A stretch of 64,000 bases of DNA from Pedobacter sp. AJM (GTDB lineage Bacteria; Bacteroidota; Bacteroidia; Sphingobacteriales; Sphingobacteriaceae): contig NZ_NHOT01000011.1 in assembly GCF_002197755.1 (NCBI RefSeq), forward strand, positions 52,090-116,089, in the 5' to 3' direction. Positions 16,568-24,541 of this stretch are shown one piece after another; position 1 is the stretch's first letter, and the number at the start of each line of letters is the position of its first letter. A program made the position numbers and the translations under genes. The notes below the pieces were generated by a model. The model did no database searches, was not told the DNA's origin, and worked only from the letters and a program-made list of their open reading frames with translations.

Positions 16568-18943
16568 ATGTATAAAACACCAAAAGCATTTCTTATCACA
16601 GATATCATTTGCATCATCTTGCTGTTGGTGTTTTTATTGCTTTTACCTTCAAAACTTTTTAAATCTCCAACCTCTTTTGTGGTAGAGGCCAGTAATGGAA
16701 ATCTACTGAGTGCAGCCATTGCCAGCGATGGCCAGTGGCGTTTTCCAGTGGCTGATTCTGTGCCTGTAAAATTCAAGGATTGTATTATTGCATTTGAAGA
16801 TAAACGATTTTACAATCATTTTGGTGTTGATTTCCTCGCCATGAGCAGAGCCATGCGGCAAAACTTTCGGGCAAAAAGTGTAGTGAGTGGTGGCAGTACC
16901 TTAACCATGCAAGTGATCAGATTATCAAGAAAAGAAGATAGAAACATATGGCAGAAGATTTATGAAATGATCCTCGCCTTCAGGCTGGAACTCAAATATT
17001 CCAAACAGGAAATTATTGGTTTATATGCTGCCAACGCACCTTTCGGTAGCAATGTAGTTGGATTGGAAGCTGCAAGCTGGCGTTATTATGGCCGTAATGC
17101 AAAAACACTCTCCTGGGGTGAAATGGCTACCTTAGCTGTTTTACCCAATAGCCCGTCATTGGTTCACCCCGGAAAAAATTCAAACCGGTTAATCAAAAAG
17201 CGAAATGATTTATTAGATAGGTTAGCAAAGCTTAAGTATATAGATCAGGGAACGGCAAACCTGTCAAAGCTGGAACCTATTCCTGGAAAGCCCATGCCCC
17301 TGCCACAAAATGCGCCGCATTTGCTAAATCGATTCAAGGCAGAAAGAGCGAGTTTGGAAATTAATTCTACCCGAATTACCACAACGCTGAATGAGGATAT
17401 ACAACTTAAAGTGAACGCCATTCTAAAACGCTATAATAATCGTTATCGTTCAAATGACATCAATAATATTTCTGCATTAATTCTTGATGCCAAAACCGGT
17501 ACGGTGGTCAGCTATGTAGGTAACATTTATCAACCTGAAAATACAGAACTGCTTAGTCATGTAGATATGATCAAAGCATCAAGAAGCCCGGGAAGCACTT
17601 TAAAGCCATTGCTCTACGCCAGTATGTTAAACGATGGCTTTATTCTGCCGCACACCCTGATTCCGGATGTGCCCACGCAAATTGCTGGTTATTCCCCTCA
17701 AAATTATGATTTGGGTTATGATGGTGCCATTGCCGCCGATAAGGCTTTAAGCCGCTCATTAAATATACCAGCAGTGAAAATGCTGCAGCAATATAAGTAT
17801 GAAAGGTTTTACGATAAGCTTAAAAAACTTGGGATCGGAACATTAAATCAACCGGCAGATCACTATGGTTTATCTCTTATTTTAGGCGGCAGCGAAGTAA
17901 CCATGTGGGATCTGGCAAATACTTACATGGGGATGGTGAGAACTTTGAACCATTTTAATGCCTATAAGGGATTATACGACCCTAATGATTATAAGCAAGC
18001 AACCTATTATCATCCTAAGAAAGATCCTGACAAAGATTATGAACGTAACTCTTTTTTAGATCATGGAGCTATTTGGGCAACATTTAATGCTATGGAAGAA
18101 GTCATGCGTCCGGGCGATGAAGGCTTATGGGAACAATTTTCTTCATCGCAAAGAGTAGCCTGGAAAACAGGTACAAGCTTTGGCTTTCGCGATGCCTGGG
18201 CATTAGGCTTAACGCCCAGTTATGTTGTTTGTGTGTGGGTGGGCAATGCAGATGGAGAAGGCAGGCCAGGTTTAGTAGGCATAGAAGCTGCCGCTCCGGT
18301 TTTATTTGATCTGTTCAGGTTATTGCCTAATGGAAAATGGTTTGAAACACCTAAAACAAAACTTAAAAAAATCAAAGTGTGTAAGCAAAGCGGTTACAAG
18401 GCCGGAGAATATTGTCCCGATGTGATAGAAGATTGGGTACCAGTTGCCGGAGAAAAAACCGCTGTTTGTCCCTTTCATAAAATTATTCATTTAGACAAGA
18501 CCGGAACTTATCGTGTTACTGATCAATGTGAAAGTGTAACCAGCATGCAGCATAAAAGCTGGTTCATTCTTCCCCCGGCTATGGAGTATTATTACCGGAT
18601 TAAAAACAGTGACTATAAAAATTTGCCACCTTACCTTCCTGGTTGTGATCTATCCGGTGGAAATAATGTGATGGAGCTCATCTATCCAAAAAATGGCGCT
18701 TCAGTTTATATTCCGCTTGAATTAAATGGAACACGGGGAAAAATCGTTCTAAATGCAGCACATCGAAATCAAGGTTCTAAAATTTACTGGCACATAGATC
18801 ATGAATATATCGCTACCACCACCAATTATCACCAATTGGCTGTTAGTCCGCCGCCAGGAAAACATACACTGACTTTGGTAGATGAAAATGGAGAAAGACT
18901 GGTGCAGGTTTTTACAGTGATGGATAAAGATAAAAAGAAATAG
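16568..18943 (+). CDS. pbpC: Penicillin-binding protein 1C
   Basis: Bifunctional peptidoglycan synthase of 791 residues. One N-terminal membrane helix (about 9-28), then the GT51 glycosyltransferase domain with Glu77 in EDKRFYNHFGVD and GGSTLTMQ, then the transpeptidase domain with S343-T-L-K346, S397-L-N399 and K533-T-G535. The last ~160 residues form the BiPBP_C domain typical of PBP1C, with several Cys (VCKQSGYKAGEYCPD) that may pair. It polymerises and can crosslink glycan strands in the periplasm. Pairing with alpha-2-macroglobulin suggests a shared envelope-repair role; the palindrome between them may alter expression of this second gene. Confidence 0.95.
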   Translation: MYKTPKAFLITDIICIILLLVFLLLLPSKLFKSPTSFVVEASNGNLLSAAIASDGQWRFPVADSVPVKFKDCIIAFEDKRFYNHFGVDFLAMSRAMRQNFRAKSVVSGGSTLTMQVIRLSRKEDRNIWQKIYEMILAFRLELKYSKQEIIGLYAANAPFGSNVVGLEAASWRYYGRNAKTLSWGEMATLAVLPNSPSLVHPGKNSNRLIKKRNDLLDRLAKLKYIDQGTANLSKLEPIPGKPMPLPQNAPHLLNRFKAERASLEINSTRITTTLNEDIQLKVNAILKRYNNRYRSNDINNISALILDAKTGTVVSYVGNIYQPENTELLSHVDMIKASRSPGSTLKPLLYASMLNDGFILPHTLIPDVPTQIAGYSPQNYDLGYDGAIAADKALSRSLNIPAVKMLQQYKYERFYDKLKKLGIGTLNQPADHYGLSLILGGSEVTMWDLANTYMGMVRTLNHFNAYKGLYDPNDYKQATYYHPKKDPDKDYERNSFLDHGAIWATFNAMEEVMRPGDEGLWEQFSSSQRVAWKTGTSFGFRDAWALGLTPSYVVCVWVGNADGEGRPGLVGIEAAAPVLFDLFRLLPNGKWFETPKTKLKKIKVCKQSGYKAGEYCPDVIEDWVPVAGEKTAVCPFHKIIHLDKTGTYRVTDQCESVTSMQHKSWFILPPAMEYYYRIKNSDYKNLPPYLPGCDLSGGNNVMELIYPKNGASVYIPLELNGTRGKIVLNAAHRNQGSKIYWHIDHEYIATTTNYHQLAVSPPPGKHTLTLVDENGERLVQVFTVMDKDKKK

Positions 18944-19101
18944 CGAGGTTATATCTTGGGAAGTTTTAACTGCAAAAAAAGAAGATTTCCGCAAAGAATA
19001 AAAAATTAGGCCGGTTATTTTTTCACCACAGGATGGTAAAGAGATTTACACAGCGCACACCAAGAACTTGTAAAAGAAATAAAATTTGAGCTCGATACGC
19101 G

Positions 19102-19794
19102 CTATATCTCCGTTTGCTTCACCACCAATTCCCGCACCACTGTTCCATAAACGATCAGGTATTGCGCTAACATATAGCTGGCCATGATTAGTATGCCTGC
19201 CTGCGGAATAAGCCTGCTAAACTTATTAACTGCCAATACACTATCTGATAAAAGAAAGAGTAATGCACCCATCAACACCAACTTAAAACTACTTAAATTC
19301 ACTTTCCCATAACGGTTAAGTGCCATAATCGCCATGAATGTAATGATGATGGCATACATTAAAATAGCAAACTGCCAGGCACCAAGATGAGGTTGTAAGT
19401 AAAAGAATAAGCCCATACAGAAGATAATTAATGCACCTGCACCCCACAAAAAAAACGGACTTCTAAACTCTGGATTAGATTTATGATCAAGTGTAAAAGC
19501 CCTGATATAGAAGATGTGACAAAGCAGAAATGCAAACAGTCCATAATTAAAAAAGCGTCCATTCCCTGCTGGTAACATTAAAAAAATATCACCAGCCAAA
19601 CTGAAAATTAATCCTGTAAATATTCTTTTATGGAAACGGCCTTTAAGATGAGTAGCTACATACAACCAAATCAATAATATCATTATGATGAATGGTTTAG
19701 AAACTTGGCTCAACAAAATATGTCCTGCTGTTTCTGCATACAACTGAACAAGATATACTAATGAAAAAATGAAGGCAAAAAGTTTAGTTTTCAT
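19102..19794 (-). CDS. YhhN/TMEM86 family membrane protein (lysoplasmalogenase-like)
   Basis: A 230-residue protein with about eight membrane helices. It shows the family landmarks: SKPFIIMILLIWLYVATH, FSLAGDIFLML (with the Asp thought to be catalytic) and LLFLLSDSVLAVNKF (the second conserved Asp). Animal members hydrolyse the vinyl-ether bond of lysoplasmalogens; bacterial members are less studied and some are thought to act on lysolipids. It stands alone on the minus strand with a 74-base gap upstream of the next minus-strand gene region. Family confident; reaction in this organism uncertain. Confidence 0.85.
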   Translation of the reverse strand: MKTKLFAFIFSLVYLVQLYAETAGHILLSQVSKPFIIMILLIWLYVATHLKGRFHKRIFTGLIFSLAGDIFLMLPAGNGRFFNYGLFAFLLCHIFYIRAFTLDHKSNPEFRSPFFLWGAGALIIFCMGLFFYLQPHLGAWQFAILMYAIIITFMAIMALNRYGKVNLSSFKLVLMGALLFLLSDSVLAVNKFSRLIPQAGILIMASYMLAQYLIVYGTVVRELVVKQTEI

Positions 19795-19867
19795 TAAAAT
19801 TTACGAATTGAAGAACAAATTTAATGTTAATACTTAATGCCAGGAAATGGTAATGAAGGTATTCTGG

Positions 19868-20065
19868 TTAGCAAACCTGGCGAAGTTTTTTTGCCTTAAT
19901 CTCGCCGCCCTCCTGAAGTCCAAAAATTAACATTAAAAATTCATCAGTTTCCTGAATGGCAATATTAACCACCACACCTGATAATCCACTTTCATCACTT
20001 ATAGTATCACCCACCTTAATTTCCAGTAGTGTTGATGTTGGAATGTTATCATTTAAAACAGTCAT
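19868..20065 (-). CDS. Small hypothetical protein, 65 residues
   Basis: A small acidic protein with a compact beta pattern (LLEIKVGDTISDESGLSGVVVNIAIQE, EFLMLIFGLQEGGEIKAKKLRQV), which could be an SH3-like or KOW-like barrel. The reading frame extends to 20107, but the added N-terminus (MFYRQINLYKYINI) is coded by AT-rich leader sequence; ATG at 20063-20065 (MTVLNDNIPTS) is the better start. No family recognised. It lies just upstream of the YhhN gene on the same strand. Confidence 0.6.
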   Translation of the reverse strand: MTVLNDNIPTSTLLEIKVGDTISDESGLSGVVVNIAIQETDEFLMLIFGLQEGGEIKAKKLRQVC

Positions 20066-20319
20066 GATATTGATATATTTATATAAATTAATTTGTCGGT
20101 AAAACAAGCTTAATGAGCTACATTTTAAATTTCACAGGAAAATAAAATATTCTTTAGGCCAGCTTCCCCTTAAACGCTGGCAAAATTGAACATATTTTTA
20201 ATAAGGCAAAGCATTAATCGTAAAGAAATTTGGTTTTCTTGACAAGCCAGTGAGACGGCTTTTGAGAAAAATGCACCAACACCGTTTTACAGCGAGATCG
20301 AAAACGAAATGTATTTTAA

Positions 20320-20354
20320 GCTAAAGGCCTTCACAAAAATGAATGGCCTTTAGC
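20320..20354 (-). terminator. Hairpin after the GH125 gene
   Basis: GCTAAAGGCC (20320-20329) pairs with GGCCTTTAGC (20345-20354), and TTCA/TGAA extends the stem inside. It begins 12 bases past the GH125 stop codon on the minus strand. The following minus-strand sequence is only moderately T-rich. Confidence 0.65.
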
Positions 20355-20365
20355 AAAATATTGTA

Positions 20366-21790
20366 TTAAACGGTTAAAAGTGAGGGCTTCTCATGGTAGG
20401 TTCTCCATAGCAGTTCACCAAATAAGGTGTTCGACCAGGCAAACCAGTCACGGGTAAATTTAGCCGGATTGTCTTTATGAAAAGATTCGTGCATAAAACC
20501 TTTGCCGGCATGAGTTTTTTGTAAAGTACTGATACAATATTTGATTTCTGCATCATCTTTTGATGTTAATGCCCTCATCGTAATGCTCATTGGCCAGATC
20601 ATATCCTGACCAACATGTGGTCCGCCTATTCCTTCAGCAGCAGTACCCTTAAAAAAGTATGGATTATCTTTAGACAACACAAATTTCCTTGTGTTTTGAT
20701 AAATCGGATCATCGGCACTCATCGCACCAAGATAAGGCAAACTTAACAAGCTGGGTACATTAGCATCATCCATCAAATAATTACTTCCAAAACCATCGGT
20801 TTCAAAAGCGTAGATTTTGCCATATTTTGGATGCGCCACAATTGCATGCTTTTGCAAAGCCGCATTTACCTCATCCGCCAGATTAAGCAAATTGCTTTCC
20901 AAAGTTTGATCACTTTGAAGTGCCTTAATCATTTCAGCTGCTTGCTTCAGACTGGATACGGCAAAGAAATTTGAAGGTATTAAAAATGGAAAAATGGTTG
21001 CATCATCACTTGGGCGAAAGGCCGAACAAATCAATCCTACCGGATTTACGGGAAAACCATATCCAGCCATTGGTAGTGAATCTGTTGGTTTGTTGGTTTC
21101 ACGTTGAAAATGATACGGGCCGTGATCCGTTTTACGTTGCTGCTCTTTAAAGGTTTTTAGAATGGTTTCTATACCCTTCTTCCAATTGGCATCAAATGGT
21201 GCTTTATCACCTGTTTTTTTCCAATAATGATAAGCTAAACGAATGGGATAACATAACGAATCGATTTCCCACTTACGCTCATGTACACCTGCCTGCATGG
21301 CGGTATCATCTGTTTTCCATTCACCAACTTTATTGGCATCGCCATAAAAAGCATTGGCATAAGGATCTTTCAGCACACATTTCGTTTGATGATTGATCAC
21401 TCCGGCAATTAATTTCTTAAGGGCTTCATCTTCATTTACGAACTGTAAATATGGCCAAACCTGAGCCGAGCTGTCCCTTAACCACATGGCATCTATATCT
21501 CCGGTGATCACATAAGTATCCGGACGACCATTTTTTTCTGAATAATAAACGGTAGTATCTAATGTATTCGGAAAGCAATTTTCAAATAGCCAGACCAGCT
21601 CAGGATTTTTAACCTTCGACTGGAAAGTTTTTATAGCATCATCTACAGCTTTACTTTGAAAATGCCTTTTTCCTGCCGGAACGCGAACTACCGGAAACGC
21701 CGGAGCAAAGTCTGCGGCAAACGAAAACTTGGACGCCACTACTCCTGCTCCAAGCAAGCCTGTATTTTGAATAAATGTTCTTCTTTTCAT
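20366..21790 (-). CDS. GH125 exo-alpha-1,6-mannosidase
   Basis: A 474-residue glycoside hydrolase of family 125 (formerly DUF1237), an inverting, metal-independent exo-alpha-1,6-mannosidase. The N-terminus MKRRTFIQNTGLLGAGVVASK is a twin-arginine-like signal (RRTF then a hydrophobic stretch), so it is exported. DAMWLRDSSAQVWPYLQF and MQAGVHERKWEIDSLCYP are hallmark segments of the (alpha/alpha)6 barrel, and the Asp in WLRDS is a candidate catalytic or substrate residue. It follows the GH76 gene by 12 bases on the same strand, so the two are surely cotranscribed and probably handle alpha-1,6-mannose backbones together. Confidence 0.93.
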   Translation of the reverse strand: MKRRTFIQNTGLLGAGVVASKFSFAADFAPAFPVVRVPAGKRHFQSKAVDDAIKTFQSKVKNPELVWLFENCFPNTLDTTVYYSEKNGRPDTYVITGDIDAMWLRDSSAQVWPYLQFVNEDEALKKLIAGVINHQTKCVLKDPYANAFYGDANKVGEWKTDDTAMQAGVHERKWEIDSLCYPIRLAYHYWKKTGDKAPFDANWKKGIETILKTFKEQQRKTDHGPYHFQRETNKPTDSLPMAGYGFPVNPVGLICSAFRPSDDATIFPFLIPSNFFAVSSLKQAAEMIKALQSDQTLESNLLNLADEVNAALQKHAIVAHPKYGKIYAFETDGFGSNYLMDDANVPSLLSLPYLGAMSADDPIYQNTRKFVLSKDNPYFFKGTAAEGIGGPHVGQDMIWPMSITMRALTSKDDAEIKYCISTLQKTHAGKGFMHESFHKDNPAKFTRDWFAWSNTLFGELLWRTYHEKPSLLTV

Positions 21791-21802
21791 TAATTTATAT
21801 TT

Positions 21803-22879
21803 TTACGATTTGGTTAAATTTAAAGTCGCCAGCCGGGCATATATTTCCAGTATTCCGGCTTGCTGCAACAAATTTTTATCAGTTTCCTTTCCTAAAAGAT
21901 TTCTTTCATCACGTTCCGTTTTCCAAACACGTTCTGCATCATTAATGAAGAATGCCAGACGTGATGCATTTTTTTCAACGGAATACAGCGCGAGGTAACC
22001 TCTAAGTAAAACAGCATTAAACCAGTAATGATCCGGCAGTTTTCCATTTTTATAAAATCGTTTTTCGGCAGCAGTGGCAATAAATTTTGCTTCTTTGAGG
22101 TATTTTTCATCCTTTGTGATTTTATATAGCAGCACATTCGATTCCAGCATCGTACCCGTATTGTAAGTGTAGGTAGCAGAATCTATTTTTAAAGATGAAA
22201 CCTTTATGGCATCATAATAAATACCATCAGGCCCCCTCAAGGTTTTATTTGTCCAGTTATAGACCATTAACGCTGTATCCAAATACTTCTTTTCCTTGGT
22301 AGCCTGATATAACCCAAGCGAAACTAAGATATTAGGCCCATTAGAACAAGTGTTTTTGGAGGTTTTCTCATCTTCTTTCCAATATAAACCCCCACCGGTT
22401 TTTTCATCATATCCCGTTAAAAGCCAGGTATAAATTTCTTTTGCCCGGTTAAAGTAAACTTTGTTTTTGGTACGGCTGTAAGCATCGAGGTAAGCAATGG
22501 CAATCCATTGATTATCATCATAAAACCGACTGCTTTTTTCAATGTAGGACTGATAGGCTGGTGCAGGAGATGTTTTGGTATAATACTGATCAATCGCTTT
22601 CATCACTGGCTGCATCCCGCGATCATTTTTTAATACCTCTGTTTCATTTTTAGCCTGAATCAATGCACAAAGTGGCCATAAATAAGAATATGGTTTTTCG
22701 GTTTTTCCAATGTTTTCCAGGTATAGTCCCTTATCCTTCAAGTAAAAATAACGATCTATATTACCTTCGATAATCTTAATACGTTGTAAATATTCAAATC
22801 TACTAACTTGTGCAGGTGAATTGATCCAGCAGGAAATCAGTAGTAAAAAGCCGGTTAATACTTTAATGATGTGTTGCAT
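21803..22879 (-). CDS. GH76 family alpha-1,6-mannanase-like protein
   Basis: A 358-residue protein of glycoside hydrolase family 76, which cuts alpha-1,6-mannan backbones such as those of fungal mannan. The paired acidic residues D121-D122 in FYDDNQWIAIAYLDAY are the known catalytic signature. The N-terminus (MQHIIKVLTGFLLLISC) has a possible lipobox LISC with Cys17, suggesting a surface or periplasmic lipoprotein; a plain Sec signal cut after SPAQ is the alternative. It is upstream of GH125 in one operon and would supply short oligosaccharides for it. The repeating helical pattern of the (alpha/alpha)6 barrel is visible throughout. Confidence 0.92.
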   Translation of the reverse strand: MQHIIKVLTGFLLLISCWINSPAQVSRFEYLQRIKIIEGNIDRYFYLKDKGLYLENIGKTEKPYSYLWPLCALIQAKNETEVLKNDRGMQPVMKAIDQYYTKTSPAPAYQSYIEKSSRFYDDNQWIAIAYLDAYSRTKNKVYFNRAKEIYTWLLTGYDEKTGGGLYWKEDEKTSKNTCSNGPNILVSLGLYQATKEKKYLDTALMVYNWTNKTLRGPDGIYYDAIKVSSLKIDSATYTYNTGTMLESNVLLYKITKDEKYLKEAKFIATAAEKRFYKNGKLPDHYWFNAVLLRGYLALYSVEKNASRLAFFINDAERVWKTERDERNLLGKETDKNLLQQAGILEIYARLATLNLTKS

Positions 22880-23260
22880 TTAAAATTATCAAATGTTAAT
22901 CCCGCTTTATACCGATCATGGTTAGCCCTTAAGAAGATTCAGGTAATCGGCATTTGGTCAGAACTTAACAAATATTAGAATATTTTTTAAAAGATCAAAA
23001 TTAAAAACATACATTTTGACATTCCTAAATCGATTTTATGAATCATTATGGGTAATTGATCTGAAATAGCAATATATCATCAATCAATATAAATAAAGCT
23101 GCATTTATCGGTTAAATCACCGCCACAGAAATATAAAAAGAGCAACAAGATCACCAGATAAAAAGAAACATGCATTGCTTAAATCAATGCTTCATTTAAG
23201 CGGAATCATTCAGCATGCTTTTTTATCTGGATTTTATATCTTTAAATAGATTATATAAAT
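22880..23260. other. Divergent intergenic region, gene-free
   Basis: A 381-base AT-rich gap between the divergent GH76 and DUF1624-like genes. I see no gene. It must carry both promoters; it also carries the large hairpin at 23154-23230. Confidence 0.6.
23154..23230 (+). other. Long imperfect hairpin upstream of the DUF1624-like gene
   Basis: CCAGATAAAAAGAAACATGC (23154-23173) pairs imperfectly with GCATGCTTTTTTATCTGG (23213-23230). Inside, GCTTAAAT and ATTTAAGC form an eight-bp inner stem. It lies 30 bases before the start codon of the next gene, so it would be within or next to its 5' leader. It could be a structured leader, a terminator of an unseen small RNA (GC core then TTTTTT), or a mobile palindrome. 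Confidence 0.55.
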
Positions 23261-24448
23261 ATGAATACAGATCATTTCCTGCCTTCAAACCGCATCTTAT
23301 CTATTGATATCCTGAGAGGAATAGTAATGATTGTTATGGCACTTGACCATACACGTGATTTTTTTCACATATCGGCCGTAACAGGTAATCCGCTCGACCC
23401 GGCCACCACAACCGGGGTGCTGTTTTTCACCAGATGGATTACCCATTTCTGTGCACCAATATTTGTCTTTCTTTCAGGTTTATCAGCTTATTTATCTGCT
23501 CAAAATAAAACTCCGGCAATAGCAGGTAAATTTCTGATTAAGCGTGGGCTATGGCTTATCGCAGTTGAAATTGTGATTGTGTCATTAGGATTAACCTTTA
23601 ATCCATTTTATCATTTTATCATTCTGCAGGTCATTTGGGCCATTGGCTGGAGCATGATTCTCCTGGGGCTGATAAGCAGATTATCATATAAAACGGTATT
23701 AATTATTGGGTTGATCCTGGTATTTGGGCATAATATCTTAAACCTGTTGCCAGTACCTCAAAATCCTACCTGGGCAATGATATTAAAAGTATTATTTACC
23801 GCATTTGGAACAGTGCTACCCATATCTGACCATCATTTAGTTGGAGTATTTTATGCCATTCTACCCTGGACGGGCATCATGTTTATCGGTTATGCCATAG
23901 GCAGCTGGTACAAAAAAGGATATGATGGCGCGCGGCGCAAAAGAAATTTAATCCTCACAGGTTGTTTAACTACCCTACTATTTTTGGCTTTAAGATGGAT
24001 TAACTTTTATGGCGATCCCGCTCCTAGAAAAGAATATCTTGATCTTTTCCGTAACATGCTTTCTTTTTTAAATGTAAGTAAGTACCCACCTTCCTTGCAA
24101 TATATCTGCATGACTTTAGGTCCCGCGATGCTGTTTTTGGCTTTCTCAGAACGTTTAAAAAATATCGGAAGCCGGATTTTTGCTATTTATGGTTCAGTCC
24201 CCTTCTTCTATTATATATTGCACTTTTACCTGTTGCATACTTTTCTGGTTATCGCTTTTTTTGCAACAGGCTTCACAGGGAAAGATATTGTTCAGATTCC
24301 ATTTTATTTCAGACCGGTTAATTTCGGCTTTAATTTAATAGTGGTTTATCTGATCTGGTTTTCAGTTGCAGCGTTACTCTATCTTCCCTGCAAATGGTTT
24401 AAAAGATATAAACAAACGCACAGGCAATGGTGGCTGAGGTACATTTAA
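23261..24448 (+). CDS. DUF1624/HGSNAT-like membrane acyltransferase
   Basis: A 395-residue protein with about ten membrane helices, of the DUF1624 family related to heparan-alpha-glucosaminide N-acetyltransferase. The family N-terminus is clear: RILSIDILRGIVMIVMALDHTRDFF, with the His in LDHTRDFF matching the conserved catalytic-type His. FCAPIFVFLSGLSAYL and the later FYYILHFYLLHTF are also typical. Such proteins move acetyl groups across the membrane onto sugars. It sits between the mannosidase genes, so acetylation of a mannose-containing glycan is a reasonable idea but unproven. It is divergent from GH76 and convergent with GH92. Confidence 0.85.
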   Translation: MNTDHFLPSNRILSIDILRGIVMIVMALDHTRDFFHISAVTGNPLDPATTTGVLFFTRWITHFCAPIFVFLSGLSAYLSAQNKTPAIAGKFLIKRGLWLIAVEIVIVSLGLTFNPFYHFIILQVIWAIGWSMILLGLISRLSYKTVLIIGLILVFGHNILNLLPVPQNPTWAMILKVLFTAFGTVLPISDHHLVGVFYAILPWTGIMFIGYAIGSWYKKGYDGARRKRNLILTGCLTTLLFLALRWINFYGDPAPRKEYLDLFRNMLSFLNVSKYPPSLQYICMTLGPAMLFLAFSERLKNIGSRIFAIYGSVPFFYYILHFYLLHTFLVIAFFATGFTGKDIVQIPFYFRPVNFGFNLIVVYLIWFSVAALLYLPCKWFKRYKQTHRQWWLRYI

Positions 24449-24489
24449 GTTGATGCCGCAACATATAATCAACAAATTGAAGAACAAAA

Positions 24490-24514
24490 AAACCGCTGGC
24501 AAAACCAGCGGTTT
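24490..24514 (-). terminator. Terminator of the GH92 gene
   Basis: AAACCGCTGG and CCAGCGGTTT form a perfect 10-bp stem with a five-base loop; on the minus strand it is followed by TTTTTTTGTT. It lies 27 bases past the GH92 stop. A textbook rho-independent terminator. Confidence 0.9.
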
Positions 24515-24541
24515 CATATCATAAACCTAAACAATTAAATA

